Below, piece by piece: positions 18,957 through 30,400 of a DNA stretch of 64,000 nt. Both the position numbers and the translations under genes were made by a program. Origin of the DNA: CAISCU01 sp943361925 (GTDB lineage Bacteria > Bacteroidota > Bacteroidia > UKL13-3); assembly GCA_943361925.1 (NCBI GenBank), contig CALRIT020000003.1:62001-126000 (forward strand), in the 5' to 3' direction. Position 1 is the stretch's first letter; each line of letters opens with the position of its first letter. The notes under the pieces were generated by a model. That model was not told the origin of the DNA. It did no database searches and worked only from the letters and a program-made list of their open reading frames with translations.

Positions 18957-20543
18957 ATGATTATTAAAAACTACATCAAATTAGTTCTCTTAAATTTAAT
19001 TTTTTTAATTATTTCGTCAAACACTTACTCGCAAACGGATATAATTTCACCAAAATCTATTTGGGAAAATCCAAACCTTCCAGATTCAATAAGATTTAAT
19101 GCTATCAATAAATTTTACGCCAATAATACCTTTAAACAACCAGATTCTATTTTATTAATAAACGCTTATCACTACAATTTAGCTAAAGAAAAAAAGTCAA
19201 TAGTAGAAATGACAAATTCTTTGAGTCAAAAATATAGTGCTCATTATAAAAAGGGAAATATAAAGGAGGCAATGCAAGCCTTAGAAGAAAATTATGTTTT
19301 AACAGAAAAACTTAATGATCAAAAAGCGCTGACAATCATTTACTCTAATATGGGTAATATCTATGGCGAACAAGGAAAATATCAAGAAGCTGTTAGATAT
19401 TTCAATAAGGCGCTAGACTATTTCCAAGAGAACAAAATAGAAAAAAGCGAAGCGGCTGTAGTAAATAATTTAGGTATTATCTATTTGTATATGGGTAATT
19501 ATGATTTAGCATTAAAGTATTACAAAAGGTCGCTGACATTATATAAAAAACACAAACTGGAAGCAAGAGCCGGCACGGTTCATTTAAATATTGGTTTGGT
19601 TTATTTTAAACGAAAAAATAACAAAGACGCCATTAAACAAGCTGAAGCCGCCATAAAAACTTTACTTCCTTTTAATGATAAATATTCATTGGCCGATTGT
19701 TATTTTTTATTGGCCCAATCATACAAAGAATTAAACGATATAGAAAAGGCAAAACTCTATTTAGGGAAAAGTATTGAAATTGATGATGAGTTTGGAAACA
19801 ATTCCAGAATCATTGAAAGACAGTCTTTTAAAGCTTCATTAAGTTTTGATACTGATATAAATTTAGCCACTAAACAGGCTGAAGAAGTATTAAAATTAGT
19901 AAATGATGATACCGAAAATGAGTTAAAAGTTGGTATTTATGGATTGTTGTATAAATGCTACAAAAAACAAAATAAAATTGAACAATCATTAATCATGCTT
20001 GAAAAGTATACAAAGTATAATGATAGTTTAACCATGGAAAACTACAATTTGGCTGTTATGGAAGCAGCCATTCAAAAAGAATATGAAGAAAAACTGGATG
20101 TAAACAATTCAATGAATAGAAAAAAAACATATGGTATAATAGCTATATGTACTATTTTAATTGGCTTCTTTATTTTTTACTATAGAAAAACTGTTTTAGA
20201 AAATCGTTTAAAAAGACAAGAACTTTTAGAAGAAGTAAGCAGATTAAAATCCATTGGAAGTGAAAAAATAACTTCCACTTCAAATCAATTTGAATTAAAC
20301 CAAGATAAAATTGAAGCTTTCATATCACAAAAATTGAATGAAACTGACTGGAAAATATTAAATATTCTATTAGACAATCCCGTTATAACCAATAAAGAAA
20401 TTGCAGAAAAAGCCTTCATGAGTGTTGATGGAATTGGTTCTGCATTAAGAAGAATGTATGTCTATTTTGATATTAAAGAATCGAAATACAAAAAGACAGA
20501 TCTTATTCGTGAAGCCATTAAAATTTCGAGTCAAACAGAGTAA
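18957..20543 (+). CDS. Membrane-anchored TPR protein with C-terminal helix-turn-helix
   Basis: A 528-aa protein with a signal peptide (to about residue 26, NTYSQ), a TPR array (about 95-280; units such as SNMGNIYGEQGKYQEAVRYF and NNLGIIYLYMGNYDLALKYY), one transmembrane helix (about 391-410), a basic coiled segment, and a cytoplasmic C-terminus. Residues about 455-520 (DWKILNILLDNP, then NKEIAEKAFMSVDGIGSALRRMY) look like a GerE/LuxR-type winged helix. This layout is typical of Bacteroidota one-component regulators that sense in the periplasm and bind DNA while membrane-bound. The divergent position next to the 2403-aa T9SS gene makes that gene a candidate target. No kinase domain is present. 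Confidence 0.75.
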   Translation: MIIKNYIKLVLLNLIFLIISSNTYSQTDIISPKSIWENPNLPDSIRFNAINKFYANNTFKQPDSILLINAYHYNLAKEKKSIVEMTNSLSQKYSAHYKKGNIKEAMQALEENYVLTEKLNDQKALTIIYSNMGNIYGEQGKYQEAVRYFNKALDYFQENKIEKSEAAVVNNLGIIYLYMGNYDLALKYYKRSLTLYKKHKLEARAGTVHLNIGLVYFKRKNNKDAIKQAEAAIKTLLPFNDKYSLADCYFLLAQSYKELNDIEKAKLYLGKSIEIDDEFGNNSRIIERQSFKASLSFDTDINLATKQAEEVLKLVNDDTENELKVGIYGLLYKCYKKQNKIEQSLIMLEKYTKYNDSLTMENYNLAVMEAAIQKEYEEKLDVNNSMNRKKTYGIIAICTILIGFFIFYYRKTVLENRLKRQELLEEVSRLKSIGSEKITSTSNQFELNQDKIEAFISQKLNETDWKILNILLDNPVITNKEIAEKAFMSVDGIGSALRRMYVYFDIKESKYKKTDLIREAIKISSQTE

Positions 20544-20622
20544 AAACTTTTAGGTTTCGAGGTTAAAGAGGGATTGAAAATCATAAACTTAGTTTTATTA
20601 TTCTGAGTAAATTGCATCTTAT

Positions 20623-21288
20623 ATGAACAACTTTTACAATCAACCCAAACTATTACAGTGGATTGAAGCGCTGCTCTTATTGGTACTCGGATTTCTTCCA
20701 GCTCTTTCAATCATTCAATTGGGATTTGAGCAACCCCTATATTACCTGCTTTTCATCCCTTATACTCCAATAAGTCAGTTTACATGTACGCCATTCTTTA
20801 GGATTACAGGAATTTATACTTATTATTCTCCAATGTTACTTGGATACATGGTAAACAATAATCAAATCGATATGCACAGCGGGACCAGCTTTGATTATTT
20901 ATTTGTTATGAGGAAATTCAAGAAAGGAACTGAATTCAAAAACAGACTCTTGATGTATCATTTAGAAGGCTTGTTAAAAATCATTCAAGTTTTAGAAAAC
21001 AAAGAAATTCCCGAAACTGTAAGCATCATTGGTACCTCTTACTTTTTTAATGATCGCACCATTCAGAAACTGGGATTTGAGACAAAAATTCCAAGCCTAT
21101 TTTATAGAATAAATCTTCTGGCCAATTTCATCGATTTATTCTGGATGTATTCTTTGGCTCAAGGAAAATTTTCTGTTCCCAAAGTATGGAGCGCAAAAAA
21201 GGCAGGCATTAGTGGGGCCGGATTGCTTAAAAACAAAACCCGAATTTTAGAACTCTACAACAAGTTGAATAAAAAAATGACCGCTTAA
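20623..21288 (+). CDS. Unknown protein with N-terminal membrane segments
   Basis: A 221-aa protein. Residues about 13-35 and 38-55 are hydrophobic and likely span or enter the membrane; the remainder is basic and soluble-looking with conserved-looking aromatic patches (GTSYFFNDRTIQKLGF). I do not recognise the family. It is 79 bases after the TPR/HTH gene on the same strand but without clear coupling. Confidence 0.55.
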   Translation: MNNFYNQPKLLQWIEALLLLVLGFLPALSIIQLGFEQPLYYLLFIPYTPISQFTCTPFFRITGIYTYYSPMLLGYMVNNNQIDMHSGTSFDYLFVMRKFKKGTEFKNRLLMYHLEGLLKIIQVLENKEIPETVSIIGTSYFFNDRTIQKLGFETKIPSLFYRINLLANFIDLFWMYSLAQGKFSVPKVWSAKKAGISGAGLLKNKTRILELYNKLNKKMTA

Positions 21289-21450
21289 AAATTTGTTATT
21301 CAGAATAAAGAAATGACATAAACAATCCACAAAAGTTTATGCATCTTGAAATTTTTTGAAACCCACCTCAAGTGCTTGAAAAGAAAAAATCATGAACTCG
21401 GTAACTATCAAAAAACAATCCTGAAAAGAAAAATTTAGCATACGGTCAAC

Positions 21451-22536
21451 ATGAAATACTTTAAATCAATCTGCTTTCTAATCTCACTGTTCATCAGTAA
21501 TTTATCATTTGCACAAGTAAATTATAATTGGGAAAAACTAAACACCGAAGCCTATAAAGGAAAGCAGGACGATATCTTTTTTATCGATGAAAATACAGGA
21601 TGGTATATCAATGGTTTTGGTAAAATATTTCACACAAAAGATGCCGGTAAAACCTGGACCTTACAGCTTGAAAAAAAGGGAACCTTCTTTAGATGTATTG
21701 CCTTTATTGATAGTCTAACGGGTTTTGTTGGAACAGTAGGCACCGATTATTTCCCTAATGTTACAGACACCATTCCATTATATGTAACCACAGACGGCGG
21801 TGTAAACTGGAAACCGGCCAACTGCAGCGGAAAATACATCAAAGGTTTATGTGCTTTGGATATTGTAAAAGAAGAATTTATCAATCACGGAGAGATTGGC
21901 TACAAATACCATATTTATGGGGTTGGAAGAGTAGGTAGTCCAGCAAACTTTATTGTTAGTCACGACAACGGAAAAACCTTTACCAGCATGGACATGAGTC
22001 CTTATTGCAAAGCATTGTACGATATAAAAATGTTCAATAAAAAAGAAGGATTTGCTTGTGCATCAACAAGTGAAGACATTGAAACAAGTCATGCACTTAT
22101 TCTTCATACAATTGATGGAGGAACAACTTGGGAAAAAGTTTATGAAAGCTCCAGACCCTTTGAAACATCTTGGAAAATATCCTTCCCAAGTGCCAAGGTT
22201 GGCTATGCAACCATTCAAAGTTATAATCCCGATACCAATATTGTTACACAACACTTCATTAAAACCACCAATGGCGGCAAAAACTGGAAGGAATACGAGC
22301 TTTGTAATGATTACAAATCAAGGTCGTTTGGTATAGGATTTATTGATGAAAACACCGGATTTATCGGAACTTTAAACACAGGTTTTTTAACAAAAAATGG
22401 CGGCAAAAGCTGGATTAAAACCGACATGGGCCGAGCTTGTAACAAAATCAGAATCATCAAACAAGCTGATGGAAAAATGTATGGCTATGCGATTGGAGTG
22501 AATGTGTTGAAGTTGAGGCTTGAGGCTTCAAAATAA
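21451..22536 (+). CDS. Secreted YCF48/BNR-repeat (photosystem II stability factor HCF136-like) protein
   Basis: A 361-aa protein with a signal peptide (1-21, SFAQ). The mature part is a beta-propeller of about six YCF48/BNR-type blades, seen as FIDENTGWYINGFGKIFHTK plus DAGKTW, DGGVNW, DNGKTF, DGGTTW, NGGKNW and NGGKSW (Asp-box-like turns). In non-photosynthetic bacteria these proteins are exported propellers of unknown role; no T9SS sorting domain is attached here. It is a single gene with no evident partner. Confidence 0.8.
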   Translation: MKYFKSICFLISLFISNLSFAQVNYNWEKLNTEAYKGKQDDIFFIDENTGWYINGFGKIFHTKDAGKTWTLQLEKKGTFFRCIAFIDSLTGFVGTVGTDYFPNVTDTIPLYVTTDGGVNWKPANCSGKYIKGLCALDIVKEEFINHGEIGYKYHIYGVGRVGSPANFIVSHDNGKTFTSMDMSPYCKALYDIKMFNKKEGFACASTSEDIETSHALILHTIDGGTTWEKVYESSRPFETSWKISFPSAKVGYATIQSYNPDTNIVTQHFIKTTNGGKNWKEYELCNDYKSRSFGIGFIDENTGFIGTLNTGFLTKNGGKSWIKTDMGRACNKIRIIKQADGKMYGYAIGVNVLKLRLEASK

Positions 22537-22751
22537 TTCAAAAGGCAATTCAAATTTAATTGCTATTGGTGCTTAAATTATAATTCGCACTTTCTAAATA
22601 CATTTTTATTAAAAATCGCAACCTTTGCATGAAAATGTTTGAATGCAGCTCATTTCAAACAAGAATAAAAACCTATATTCCGGCGGCAATTACAAAACCT
22701 CCAGAACCTTGTTTTATTTAGGTTTTTAGGAAACAAGAATTATAAAAAATT

Positions 22752-22928
22752 ATGGAAATGAAAATCTACAAAATCGAAATAAAAGAAACTCTTTCACGTA
22801 CCATTGAAATTGAAGCCGGTTCTATGGATGAAGCTTATTCGGTAGTGAAAGAAATGTACCAATCTGAAGAAATTGTACTGGGTGCAGAAGACCATATCAG
22901 CACCGATTTTATTGAATTGGAAGATTAA
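22752..22928 (+). CDS. Small DpnD/PcfM-like protein
   Basis: A 58-aa acidic protein (MEMKIYKIEIKETLSRTIEI, then a predicted beta-alpha-beta pattern with DEAYSVVKEMY and an acidic C-terminus). The pattern of a two-strand start followed by DEAYxxVKEMYxxEEIVL matches the DpnD/PcfM family, small proteins found on plasmids, phages and chromosomes, including Bacteroidota, with no established role. The ATG at 22752 follows an A-rich leader typical of the phylum. A strong inverted repeat lies 15 bases after the stop, consistent with a monocistronic unit. Confidence 0.7.
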   Translation: MEMKIYKIEIKETLSRTIEIEAGSMDEAYSVVKEMYQSEEIVLGAEDHISTDFIELED

Positions 22929-22942
22929 AACTGCAATATGTT

Positions 22943-22984
22943 GGGAGTTCAATTTGAGCAATTAATTTTGGAAATTGAACTCCC
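22943..22984 (+). terminator. Long inverted repeat, probable terminator of the DpnD/PcfM-like gene
   Basis: A perfect 13-bp stem GGGAGTTCAATTT/AAATTGAACTCCC (22943-22955 with 22972-22984) and 16-base loop, followed by a pyrimidine-rich ACTTCTTTCTCTT tract. The T-run is interrupted, so it may instead be an RNA-stabilising structure. Confidence 0.55.
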
Positions 22985-23092
22985 ACTTCTTTCTCTTATA
23001 TCCCAGTATTATTAGGAATCCGGCTTTTGAAAATTGATTCAATTATATATTCTGAACATTTTTTATTTCCTAAGCAAAAGTCATCATTCTAC

Positions 23093-24412
23093 TCACCTCA
23101 ATTGCAGTTCGAATTTTACTTTTCTTTCTGCTTTGTTTTCGTTTTTACTGATACTTCCTAAGCCAATATAATCAAGCTTTTCTTTGGCGGCACCATTGTT
23201 GAGCAGGATATGGTAAACCAGTTTCGCACGGTTTTCAGAAAGTGTTTTGTTCTCTTTTTTTACTCCGGTTCCATCTGCAAATCCAACTATACTTAATGTT
23301 ATTTCAGGATTAGCTGCCAGGAATTTTCCAAGTTTCGCCAATCGCTGTTTTTCATCATTATTGCTGATTTCATATTGTCCGGGTTCAAAAAATATGTCTT
23401 TGATTAGTGGCTCCAATTCCAACTGCTTTTCGGCAGATAGATTGAAGCTCTTATTTGTATTTATTGAGGCAACCGGTGTGTTTACACTTTTAGGTTCCTC
23501 TTTTATACAACCATCTTTTCCGTCACCTTTAATATCAGGACAATGGTCTTTGATATCCGGTACTCCATCATTGTCTGAATCTGCTGTTAGTTTCTGGTTA
23601 ATGATGGAAATATCTTCATTGTTCTTACTAACACGGGCTCTTTCAAAATGAAGACTATCATTTAACTGCTTTATCACATCATCATAGTTCCTGCTATCTC
23701 CACCTTGCCAGGCAAGTCCACGATCATTGTGTGTATGTTTGCCAAAAGTATACCTTAAACCAATAGAGGTTTTAAGCAGATGGTCTCTGCCACTTCCATA
23801 ATTATATCCATCTAAACCATCTGAATAAACTACTGTATACTCAGATTGAATAAGTGCATGGAAATGATCATTAAAATGGTATCGTAAGCCCAAACCTAAA
23901 CCGCTAACAAGGGTACTTCCGCTTTCTGAATTAAAAAGCCCATCGTCTTCAATAAAATAACGTTTAGTATCAAAGCCGGTTCTGCCAACAGATGCCCTAA
24001 CAAATGGGATCCACTTATAGGGTTTGGTTCTGAATTTGGTTTTAAGGTCGAAATTTAATCCCAATTGAAGAAAACTGACATCAGCTTGATAATATTCAAC
24101 TGTATTTGCACCGGTCATTTTACCCATGTCAAATCCCAAATCAAGCGATATAACCGGTGACCAAAAATAGGCTACATCCAAACCGTAACCTAAATCGAAA
24201 CCCGTTTTATTTCCATTAAATCCTTTTAAATCTTTACCCGAAAAGCCGTTATTGAGTTTGTCAAAATAGCCAACTTCGAGGTCATTAAAATTACTCAGTC
24301 TTAGCCCTACTGCCCATTTATTGGTTTTGGAATTTGTTTGCTGAGCTTGGGTAACACCGGTCAAAGCCAGTGTTACCGCTAATATCATTATTTTTATTCT
24401 TGTGCTAATCAT
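23093..24412 (-). CDS. OmpA-family outer-membrane protein downstream of the giant adhesin
   Basis: A 439-aa protein: signal peptide (to about residue 23, TQAQ), an eight-stranded-barrel-like N-terminal domain (about 30-225), a coiled linker, one thrombospondin type 3-like calcium repeat (DSDNDGVPDIKDHCPD), and a C-terminal OmpA peptidoglycan-binding domain (about 330-439, with VGFADGTGVKKENKTLSENRA). The fold and order match OmpA proteins that link outer membrane and peptidoglycan. It starts 11 bases after the stop of the 4023-aa T9SS protein and is surely co-transcribed with it, so a role in anchoring or displaying that protein is a reasonable inference. Confidence 0.85.
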   Translation of the reverse strand: MISTRIKIMILAVTLALTGVTQAQQTNSKTNKWAVGLRLSNFNDLEVGYFDKLNNGFSGKDLKGFNGNKTGFDLGYGLDVAYFWSPVISLDLGFDMGKMTGANTVEYYQADVSFLQLGLNFDLKTKFRTKPYKWIPFVRASVGRTGFDTKRYFIEDDGLFNSESGSTLVSGLGLGLRYHFNDHFHALIQSEYTVVYSDGLDGYNYGSGRDHLLKTSIGLRYTFGKHTHNDRGLAWQGGDSRNYDDVIKQLNDSLHFERARVSKNNEDISIINQKLTADSDNDGVPDIKDHCPDIKGDGKDGCIKEEPKSVNTPVASINTNKSFNLSAEKQLELEPLIKDIFFEPGQYEISNNDEKQRLAKLGKFLAANPEITLSIVGFADGTGVKKENKTLSENRAKLVYHILLNNGAAKEKLDYIGLGSISKNENKAERKVKFELQLR

Positions 24413-24423
24413 ATAGAATTCTA

Positions 24424-27400
24424 TTATTTGGTGATGATTACAGGTTTCACAGCAGATTTATTATCAGATTCTATATGAACCATATAAGTTCCTGCTTTCC
24501 ATAAAGAGGCATCAATATCGGTGGTAAAACCTTTTTCAACTGATTCATAAACCATTTTACCAACCAAATCAAAAACCCTAATGGTAAACGCAGTTCCTGA
24601 CCTAGCATCTACATCGATTCTAAATCTATCCTGAGTTGGATTAGGGAAAAGGTTAAACTGAAGTTGATGCTCATTAGCTCCAAAACCAAGTGCTACGCCA
24701 ACACCTAACAAATCACTTTCGGTTGAACATCCGGCTACAGTGCCAACACGAACACTATAAATTCCGGTTTTTGTCATGGCATACGAACGTTGGTTTGCAC
24801 CAGGTATATCTTCGTAATTGCGTCTCCACTGGTAGAAATCATATGATTGAACAACTTGTAAAACATCAGCACTCATGCGTTCAATTACTGGTTTATCAGG
24901 AGAACGGTATACTGTAACATAAAAAGTAGCTTTGGTTTCACAGCCTGTTGAATCGGTAAAGGTGCATATAACAGCGTGGTTACCGGGACCAGCAAGACTT
25001 GGGTCAAATTGCAAACCATCCAGACTTACTCCACTTCCGCTAAATTCAACATTGGCATTACCTCTGGTTAAATCAAATGGAGAATCGCTGCTACAAGCTG
25101 TTCTGTTAGGGAAGGTATCTGGTAAATAAGCTGGTAAAATTCTAACAGTAAAACTTCTGCTTACTACATTTCCCGACCTATCAGTAAAAGTAAATGTATT
25201 GGTGGTGGTTCCTACCGGATACTTCCTTCCATTAGGAATTCCGGTTGTTTGCACGATTGTAATCAATCCACAATTGTCTGATGCATAAGGTGGCGTAAAT
25301 TGAAAATCCTGGTTACAATGTCCAAGAACAACAGAGCTTGGGAAACTAGTAATAACAGGTAAAATGGTATCAAGCACAGTAATGCTAATCCATTGTGCAG
25401 AACGGTTTCCGCTGATATCCTGTACCGAAAATTCAATCAGATTTGTTCCGGTTTCATTGCAGGTAAACAAAGATTTACTGATTGTTGAATAACTAATTCC
25501 AACATTATCTGTAGAACCATTATTTACATCATTAGGTATTAAAAACACGCTACCGGTATTATTGAGGTAAAGTGTAAGGTCTTTTGCTTTTACAATAGGT
25601 CTTACTGTATCAATTACATTCACAACAATGTTCACTGTACTCTGGTTATTACTTGCATCAGCGGCGGTCAATAAAACCTGATTCACACCTAAATTGCTAC
25701 CATTAAAAGCTGTTTTGCTTAAGCTAAGAGTTGTGTTGTTACAATTATCATAAGTACCTAAATTAACCATTGATGTATTCAGGTTTGCATTACCTGAATT
25801 ATCTAGGTAAAGTAATACCATTGGATTGGCAAGAATAACCGGTTTGATGGTATCTAAAACTGTCACATTAAAGTTAACAGAACTGCTGTTATTTGATGCA
25901 TCTTTTAGCGTAAGACTAACAATATTGATGCCTCTGTCGGCACAGCTAAAGTTTTGTTTGCTAAGACTAATATTTGTAATAGAGCAATTATCTGAAGAAC
26001 CATTATTGGCTTGCTCGCTGCTAATGGAAGTATTACCTGAAGCATTTAGATAAACTGTTAAATTCTGTGCCAAAGCCACAGGTTTAATAGTATCCAAAAC
26101 AGTAATGTTTAGCAAGGTGCTGGTTTGGTTATTGCTAATATCAGCAATACTAAAGCTCACCTGGTTAACACCAATATTGCTACAATTGAAATTTGTTTTA
26201 CTTAACTGAAACTGAGTAACTGCAACATTATCTGCAGAACCATTATTTACCATAGCTGGTGTTAAAACAGCATTTCCGCCTGCATCAAGATAGATAGTTC
26301 TGTTTTGGGCATTTAATATCGGTCTGATGGTATCTAAAACAGATATGTTTAACACTACAGAACTTTGGTTATTGCTGGCATCTGCAATGGTATAATTCAC
26401 TAAATTCAATCCAAGATTTGTACCATTGAAATTTGTTTTAGAAAGTGTCTGACTTTGAATTCCACAATTATCTGTAGAGCCATTATTTGCCATGCTAGTT
26501 GTTAGGTTGGCTGTTCCACTACTGTTTAAGTATAAAGTGAGGTTATTATTCACCACCACATTTGGTTTCACTGTATCTAAAACAGTAACCTGAAGATTTG
26601 CAGAAGCTGAATTGTTACTGGCATCGAGCGCGTTTAACTGAATGGTATTTACACCTTTGTCGTTGCAGGTAAACAGTGTTTTGCTCAAGCTAAGTGAAGT
26701 TATTCCGCAATTATCTGTTGAACCGTTATTCGCGGCAGATGTACTTAGCGTTGCTTGTCCAATTGCATTCAGGTATAAAGTAACATTTTGAGTATTCACT
26801 ACCGGTTTGATTGTATCAAGAACAGTAATGTTTGCAGAAGCACTGCTGCTATTATTAGAAATATCGGTTAAAGTTAAAAACACCTGGTTTACTCCTAAAT
26901 CAGTGCAGGTAAAAACTGTTTTAGAAAGTTGGAATGAGTTTATTCCTACATTGTCTGATGAACCGTTATTTACCTGTGATGCGCTTACAGTTGCAGTACC
27001 AGAATTGTTCAGGTAAATACTTCTATTTTGGGTTTGAACAATGGGTCTTATTGTATCTAAAACAGAAATTTGTACTTGTGTCTGACTACTGTTATTGCTA
27101 TTATCTGTTACAGTAAAGTTGATGAGATTTGAACCTAAATCAGCAGTAGTAAAATTACTTTTGCTAATGCTACGGCTGGCTATGGTACAATTGTCTGTAG
27201 AACCATTGTCAACCTGTGCCGCAGTGATACTTGCAAGGCCGGAAGCATTGAGGTAAATCGTTTTGTTTTGAGCCAGTGCATTCGGTTTTAAGGTATCTGC
27301 AACACTTACAACGGCAATTCCACTTCTACTGTTAGTAGAACCATCATTTACTGTTACGGTAACATTGTTATTACCCAGGTTAGCACAAGTAAAATTGCTG

Positions 27401-30400
27401 GCACTTAAGCTAGTGCTTATAAGACCGCAATTATCACTGCTGTTTAATACAACCTGACTTGAAGTTAATGTTGCAGTACCACTATTGCTTAAATAAATGG
27501 TAGCTGGTTTTGTTGTAAGTATTGGTGTAATGGTATCAAGAACATTCACTGTAAATGAGGCCGAACCAATATTCCCAGTACTATCTGAGCCACTTAAAAT
27601 GATGGTATTGGCACCAAGATTAGCACATGTAAATATGCTTTGGTTAAGACTTCTGCTTGCCAGATTACAATTATCTGAGCTGGCACTATCTGCTGTTGTA
27701 GTAGAAAGCGATGCTGTTCCTAATGCATTTAGGTAAACATTTAAGTTACGTTTAGGTCTCATTACCGGACGGATGGTATCATATACATTAACCGTAACAG
27801 GCGTTTGTTTGATATTGGCATTTAAATCCGTTACAGTAAACAATATGGTACGGTTTCCTAAATCACTACAGTTAAAGCTGGTTTTATTGATACTTACCGA
27901 TAGAATACCACAATTATCAGTGCTGTTATTGTTAACCTGAGCGGCTGTAATAGTTGCTGTTCCGGCATTGTTAAGATAAACAAGTTGATTAGAAACAGTA
28001 GCTACCGGAGCAATGGTGTCGAGCACCGTTACTACTACATTTGCAGCATGCGAATTACCACTTTGATCCTGAACCGTAAATGTTACATTGTTAGTACCAA
28101 TATTATTGCAGTTAAAAACAGATTGACTTAATACCCTGCTGGTAATACTGCAATTATCAGAACTGGCACTATCCAACAAAGTCGGATTGATTACAGCCTG
28201 ACCGTTTCCTGAAAGGTAGATTGTAAGGCGGGCTTTGGGTCTTGCTATCGGAGCAATTGGATCAAGAACTATAGCATTGGTGCTTGAAGAATCTTTGTTT
28301 CCATTTGCGTCGGTAATGGTTACTGTTATCGGCGTTATTCCTAGGTGACTACAATTGATAGAACTAGGGTTAATAGTAACAGAAGTACTACCACAATTAT
28401 CACTGCTACTACTTACAAACTGAGAGGCAGAAATTCCTAAATTACCTTGGGCATTCAGGTAAAGCACTATTCCTGAGTTTAATGATACAACAGGTTTAAT
28501 GGTATCAAGCACGGTAATTGTTGCCTGTGTGGTTTTAAAATTACCATTTACATCACTTACTGTAAGTGTAATGGTGTTATTTCCAAGATTGCTGCAGTCG
28601 AAGCTGGTTTTATTAATACTCAAACTAGCAATTCCACAAACATCAGATGATCCATTATTCACTGCCGAAGAGGTGATACTTGCATTTCCTACTGTGTTTA
28701 AATAAATGGTTCTATTCTGAGCAATAGCAATAGGAGCAATTGTATCTAAAACGGTAATTGTAAACAAGGCACTGTCTTTGTTTCCAATTGCATCAGTAAT
28801 AATCAGATAAACCTGATTTGAACCAATATTTGAGCAGTTGAATGAAGATTTACTTAGCGTTTTGCTCTGAATACCGCAGTTATCAAAACTAGCACTATCA
28901 ACCTGTGCTCCTGTTAAGTTTAGAGTTCCTGTATTATTTAAATAAGCAATCAGGTTGCGGGGTCTGGCTATTGGTTTGCTAGTATCTCCCAATGAAACAA
29001 GCACAAAATTGCTGGTATCTGAATAAGTTCCTGAGTTTACAATTCTCTTAAACCAGGTATTTTGAGCAAGCACAGGAGGAAGATAATTTTGTAAATTATT
29101 AGAACCTATTGCTGCTGTATATCCGCTACTAGCTGTAGAGGTTGATTTAATCCATGAGTAGGTATAAGAATTGTTACCACCTTCAGGACTAGAACCCACC
29201 AAACTTGTTGGTGTTGAACCAGAGCAAATAAGTTGATTGCCAGAAATTATATTATTGGAAATTGATGGGTTTCCAACAGAAAGGGTAAAAGGTATATTGT
29301 TACTTATACAACCTGTTGTTGTATTTTTAACAGTAAGGTTAAAATTATACATATTGGCTGCACTGGCAGGTATAGAAACAAGAATCGGACTCGAAACCAA
29401 TAAAGAATTATTTACTGCTGTAAATGAAGGCATGGCATTTGGTGTACCGGCCGAAATTGAATATTGGTTAGGCGAACCAGCACCGCTTGTAAAAGGGAGA
29501 TTAAATGTTGTTGCTGTTGTGAATACACTGCTTATCGTTCCAAGTGTAATACTTGGTAAAACATTTACTATTCCTGTAACAGCAAGCACCTCCGAATTAT
29601 CACCACTTGAATAAAGGACAATACTACCAGAAGGTGTTCCTGTTGCACTGCTGCCTAAACGAACATAGATTTTTGTTGAAGCTACAGAACCTGAACTTTG
29701 TGGTAAATTCAAACTGTTTGTGAAACCTGTAGCAGATGTTGTGGAAATTTCAAATCCTGTTGGAGCTAAAATGGTAATATTTGCAGCAAGATTACTTCCG
29801 CTAACTGTAAAACTATCTACAAATGAAGCGGTGCCACTACAGCTTGAAAAAGTGTCAAGCGTGCCGTTAATTGTAATTATTGGATCAGGATTACTCGCTG
29901 CTCTTGTAACAGTTATAGTATAGATTTTTTGAGTAGTTTCATTTTGTGCTGTTACTCTAACATTAATGGTATTTGAACCTACATTCAGTGCTAATGAACC
30001 AGATGCCGTTCCACTATTTACCGAAGCATAGGTTCCGCCATTTACCCTAATCTCGATTGTGGCATTGGCTTGAGATTTTGTTGGCGTTAAAGTAATACTG
30101 CTGATAGAATTAACAACACTTGAAGTATAACTTGTTTGTAATGAATCGAATGAAGGATTTAATGCTCCTGTACTCAATAACATTGCTACTAAATTGGCAT
30201 TGTCTGATAGAACAACACCAGCTCTTGTAACAGTTACAGTATAGATTTTCTGAGTAGTTTCATTTTGAGCTGTTACTCTAACATTAATGGTATTTGGACC
30301 AACATTCAATCCTAATGAACCAGATGCCGTTCCACTATTTACCGAAGCATACGTTCCGCCATTTACCCTAATCTCGATTGTGGCATTGGCTTGAGATTTT

